From an uncultured Streptococcus sp. (GTDB taxonomy: Bacteria; Bacillota; Bacilli; Lactobacillales; Streptococcaceae): DNA of 21,095 bases. Under the pieces are notes generated by a model that made no database searches, was not told the DNA's origin, and saw only the letters and a program-made list of their open reading frames with translations. The DNA lies in the NCBI GenBank assembly GCA_934216185.1, contig CAKQBM010000012.1, positions 1 through 21,095 on the forward strand, written 5' to 3'. Positions 18,651 through 21,095 of this stretch are shown in pieces (within the stretch, counting starts at the first letter, position 1; each line of letters begins with the position of its first letter). Both the position numbers and the translations under genes were made by a program.

Positions 18651-18745
18651 CCACAATTTGAGCAGAAAATTATGGAAAAGAAAGAAGCTTTTTTTCGTTT
18701 TTACAGTAAGATACGTTTTTATTTATCCATCCCTATATTATATGT

Positions 18746-18751
18746 TATAAT
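18746..18751 (+). promoter_or_regulatory. Extended -10 promoter of the RpiR-type regulator
   Basis: TATGT-TATAAT on plus is a perfect -10 with TRTGN extension, 62 nt before the start codon. The -35 position reads TTATCC, a poor match. No operator repeat is evident. Confidence 0.65.
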
Positions 18752-18813
18752 GAATGTAAAAGTTCAATAATCTAGTCTTTTTCCAACACGACTCATTTAA
18801 AGGAGCCTTCCCT

Positions 18814-19665
18814 ATGGACAAACCAGATATCGCAACTGTCATTGATTCACATTTTGAAGAAATGACAGACCTAGAGCAAGAAATCGCTCGCTATTTTTTA
18901 CAAGCAGAAACCATTCAAGATGACCTTTCCTCCCAACAGGTCACTCAAAAATTACATATCTCTCAGGCTGCTCTGACCCGCTTTGCTAAAAAGTGTGGCT
19001 TTACAGGTTATCGAGAATTTATTTTCCAATACCAACATCAGGCAGAAAATCAAGCCAACCAAGTCTCCAAGCACAGTCCACTGACCAAACGAGTCCTCAG
19101 AAGCTATAGCAATATGAGGGAACAAACACAAGATTTGATTGACGAAGTCCAACTAGAACGAATTGCCCAATTAATCGAAGATGCTGAGCGTGTCTACTTC
19201 TTCGGAACAGGGAGTTCTGGCCTTGTTGCCCGTGAGATGAAATTACGCTTTATGCGTTTAGGAGTTGTCTGTGAAGCCATAACCGATCAAGATGGATTTG
19301 CTTGGACTACTAGTATCATGGATGACAATTGCTTGGTTCTTGGCTTTTCACTATCTGGATCAACTCAATCTATTTTGGATAGCTTGTTAGACGCTAAAGA
19401 AATGGGAGCAAAAACAGTCCTCTTTACCAGTGTACCAAACAAAGAAAATCAACTGTATACTGAAACTGTACTGGTTGCTAGCCACAATCAATCATCCTAT
19501 ATTCAGCGTATCTCCTCTCAACTTCCTATGCTCTTCTTTATCGATTTGATTTATGCCTACTTTTTGGAAATCAATCGCGAAAGCAAGGAAAAAATCTTTA
19601 ATAGCTACTGGGAAAATAAGAAACTCAACGGCTATCGTAGACAAAAACGTGTCAGAAAATCCTAG
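18814..19665 (+). CDS. nanR: RpiR/MurR-family regulator, NanR-like (sialic acid/ManNAc)
   Basis: Transcription factor with an N-terminal helix-turn-helix (about 35-65: VTQKLHISQAALTRFAKKCG) and a C-terminal SIS sugar-phosphate-binding domain (about 118-255; FFGTGSSG at 129-136 and FSLSGSTQ at 168-175). The 283-residue length is normal. The SD is AAAGGAG upstream of ATG 18814. It is the only plus-strand gene and converges on the ROK kinase and sialate lyase. This matches my recollection of the pneumococcal nan locus, where an RpiR-type NanR activates sialic-acid genes in response to N-acetylmannosamine. The specific effector and target here are inferred from context. It shares a bidirectional terminator with the kinase. 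Confidence 0.9.
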   Translation: MDKPDIATVIDSHFEEMTDLEQEIARYFLQAETIQDDLSSQQVTQKLHISQAALTRFAKKCGFTGYREFIFQYQHQAENQANQVSKHSPLTKRVLRSYSNMREQTQDLIDEVQLERIAQLIEDAERVYFFGTGSSGLVAREMKLRFMRLGVVCEAITDQDGFAWTTSIMDDNCLVLGFSLSGSTQSILDSLLDAKEMGAKTVLFTSVPNKENQLYTETVLVASHNQSSYIQRISSQLPMLFFIDLIYAYFLEINRESKEKIFNSYWENKKLNGYRRQKRVRKS

Positions 19666-19698
19666 TTTGGCTGAGCCAAACTAGGATTGTTTTGTTTT
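19658..19698. terminator. Bidirectional terminator between the regulator and the ROK kinase
   Basis: AATCCTAGTTTGGC at 19658-19671 and its exact reverse complement at 19675-19688 form a 14-bp perfect stem with a TGA loop. T-rich tails follow on plus (GTTTTGTTTT) and on minus (TTTTC). Both convergent genes end with TAG codons that lie inside the two arms. Confidence 0.95.
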
Positions 19699-20565
19699 AA
19701 AATGATAATAAGCACCCAACATCCCTGCTGTATTCTGATGATGGGCAAATTCTAATCTCGTCTTATCAGCCAAACTTGGTACTAGAGCTTCTTTCAAAGC
19801 TTTTCGAATTTTAGGCTTGAGAATAGCTTCTTGTCCCATGATACCGCCACCTAGAATGACCACTTCTGGATTGGCCACATAGCAAATATTTGCCAGACCT
19901 TTTCCTAGATAGTCTACCATGCGGTCAATACCTTCCATGCAGAGTTTATTGCCTTCAGTGGCTTCCTTAAAGATACGTCGGCCATTCCACTGGTCAACTT
20001 CTTCTCCATGTGCTTCAGCTACATATTTCACTAAAGCTGTTGTAGAAGCCAAGTCTTGGAAAGCCCCATCCTGCATATGCATATACCCGACTTCGCAGGC
20101 CGAATTGCTAAATCCATGGAAAACCTTCCCATCCATAATCAAGCAACCACCGATACCTGTTCCAATAGTCAAGCAAAGGGTGACACTCGCTCCCTTGCCT
20201 GAACCAGATACTGCCTCAGCCAGACCTGCACAGTTAACATCATTTTCAATCTCACAAGGAATAGCAAAGCTAGTCTCGATTTCCTTCTTGAACTGGGTTC
20301 CTGCATAATTTGGAATCTGAGGCCCAGCATAGAAAATCTCACCCTTATCTGGATCCACCATTCCTGCAGAAGAAATAGCAACACCTGCTACTGGGCCTTT
20401 TTCTAAATAGCTGGCTACGATATCTTTGGTCTTTTGTAAGATATGAGGTCCACCCTTATGCGCCTCTGTTGGCATTTCATGTGATTCAAGAAGCTGGCCT
20501 TCTTGATCAACCAAGCCATACTTGATGTTGGTTCCACCAATATCAATTGCAACGTAGTGTGTCAT
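19681..20565 (-). CDS. nanK: ROK-family sugar kinase, probable N-acetylmannosamine kinase
   Basis: ROK kinase of 294 residues, probably phosphorylating ManNAc released by the adjacent lyase. The ATP loop DIGGTNIKYG is at 8-17, the catalytic Asp is D109 in IENDVNCAG, LTIGTGIGG is at 132-140, and the C-terminal adenosine loop is VILGGGIMG. The usual sugar-binding EIGHM is EVGYM (158-162), and the CxCGxxGC zinc site that normally follows is absent. This places it with the zinc-less ROK branch and leaves the substrate less certain; a glucokinase or beta-glucoside kinase would be the alternative. An excellent SD (AAGGAGGT) lies in the 17-nt gap after the lyase stop, so the two are cotranscribed. 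Confidence 0.88.
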   Translation of the reverse strand: MTHYVAIDIGGTNIKYGLVDQEGQLLESHEMPTEAHKGGPHILQKTKDIVASYLEKGPVAGVAISSAGMVDPDKGEIFYAGPQIPNYAGTQFKKEIETSFAIPCEIENDVNCAGLAEAVSGSGKGASVTLCLTIGTGIGGCLIMDGKVFHGFSNSACEVGYMHMQDGAFQDLASTTALVKYVAEAHGEEVDQWNGRRIFKEATEGNKLCMEGIDRMVDYLGKGLANICYVANPEVVILGGGIMGQEAILKPKIRKALKEALVPSLADKTRLEFAHHQNTAGMLGAYYHFKTKQS

Positions 20566-20582
20566 AAATACCTCCTTATGGA

Positions 20583-21095
20583 TTAGAGGAAGCGCTCCTT
20601 GGTTTCACGAATCAATTGAGCAGCTGCTTCTACAACTGGACGATCTTCTTCAGTCACTGGTGTCAATGGAGAACGAACTGATCCGATGTTAAGTCCTTCA
20701 TTGATCTTCAAAACTTCTTTGATGACACCGTACATATTTCCATGTGCAGCAGTGAGTTTACCAATGATAGCGTTGATAGCATACTGCAATTCACGCGCTG
20801 TTTCCAAGTCTTTGTCAGCAATCAATTGGTTGAGTTTCAAGAAGAGTTCTGGCATAGCACCATATGTACCACCGATACCAGCCTTAGCACCCATGAGGCG
20901 TCCTCCTAGGAACTGCTCATCTGGACCATTAAAGACGATATGGTCTTCCCCACCAAGGCTCACAAAGGTTTGGATATCTTGAACTGGCATAGAAGAGTTC
21001 TTAACACCTATAACACGAGGATTTTTCAACATTTCTGTGTAAAGGCTTGGAGTCAAAGCAACCCCTGCCAATTGAGGAATGTTATAAATCACGTA
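20583..21095 (-). CDS. N-acetylneuraminate lyase (partial, C-terminal part)
   Basis: The 170 residues present end at the stop 20583-20585; the N-terminal part lies beyond the window edge. The DHDPS/NAL TIM-barrel family is shown by YNIPQLAGV near the start, where Tyr is the catalytic tyrosine, and by VIGVKNSS, whose Lys is the Schiff-base lysine. GGTYGAMPELF is also family-typical. Together with the ROK kinase and NanR-like regulator this indicates the aldolase that splits sialic acid to ManNAc and pyruvate, not dihydrodipicolinate synthase. A GTG at 21090-21092 is internal Val, not a start. Confidence 0.92.
   Translation of the reverse strand, partial: YVIYNIPQLAGVALTPSLYTEMLKNPRVIGVKNSSMPVQDIQTFVSLGGEDHIVFNGPDEQFLGGRLMGAKAGIGGTYGAMPELFLKLNQLIADKDLETARELQYAINAIIGKLTAAHGNMYGVIKEVLKINEGLNIGSVRSPLTPVTEEDRPVVEAAAQLIRETKERFL

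Noticed and set aside
18752..18772. Possible catabolite-repression (cre) site near the regulator promoter
   Set aside because: TGTAAAAGTTCA lacks the central CG and the final CA of the cre consensus.
21090..21092. GTG as a start codon of a short lyase
   Set aside because: It is an internal Val just before the catalytic YNIP motif; the gene simply continues past the window edge.

Overview
The window is about 21 kb of core chromosome from a Mitis-group Streptococcus (S. pneumoniae, S. pseudopneumoniae or S. mitis). The evidence is the gene order around the division/cell-wall cluster, the pneumococcal-type protein sequences and promoters, and a 107-bp RUP-like repeat lying against a boxA-like remnant. 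Species is not settled. PBP2b keeps pneumococcal length and numbering, but DivIVA is longer than the roughly 260 residues I recall for pneumococcus. Almost every gene is on the minus strand; only the RpiR-type regulator is on plus.

Layout in plus coordinates. 1-413: the start of an ABC-transporter ATPase, cut by the window edge. 523-1215: gpmA (glycolysis). 1457-2327: a two-gene unit of unknown function (lipoprotein and small membrane protein). 2328-2816: A+T-rich intergenic DNA with the boxA remnant, the RUP and the ileS 3' end. 2817-5609: ileS, preceded by a complete T-box leader. 5862-11671: the division block, transcribed ftsA-ftsZ-ylmE-sepF-ylmG-ylmH-divIVA with tight spacing or overlaps. 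11889-12593: a membrane protein of the TIGR02206/YwaF type. 12684-15783: ddl-murF-Nudix. 15956-18605: pbp2b-recR. 18814-21095: the end of a sialic-acid catabolism locus, with an RpiR-type regulator (NanR-like) converging on a ROK kinase and a partial N-acetylneuraminate lyase.

The central genes work together. Ddl makes D-Ala-D-Ala, MurF adds it to the peptidoglycan precursor, PBP2b cross-links side-wall peptidoglycan, FtsA and FtsZ with SepF, YlmG and YlmH form or accompany the Z-ring, and DivIVA organises septum and poles. The most consequential observation is that PBP2b carries a set of active-site substitutions (including Ala446 after the SSN motif and Gly619 after KTGT) typical of mosaic alleles with low beta-lactam affinity. 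I saw no CRISPR array, phage, tRNA or rRNA gene, and no clearly novel multi-gene system. The lipoprotein/membrane pair is the main uncharacterised unit.
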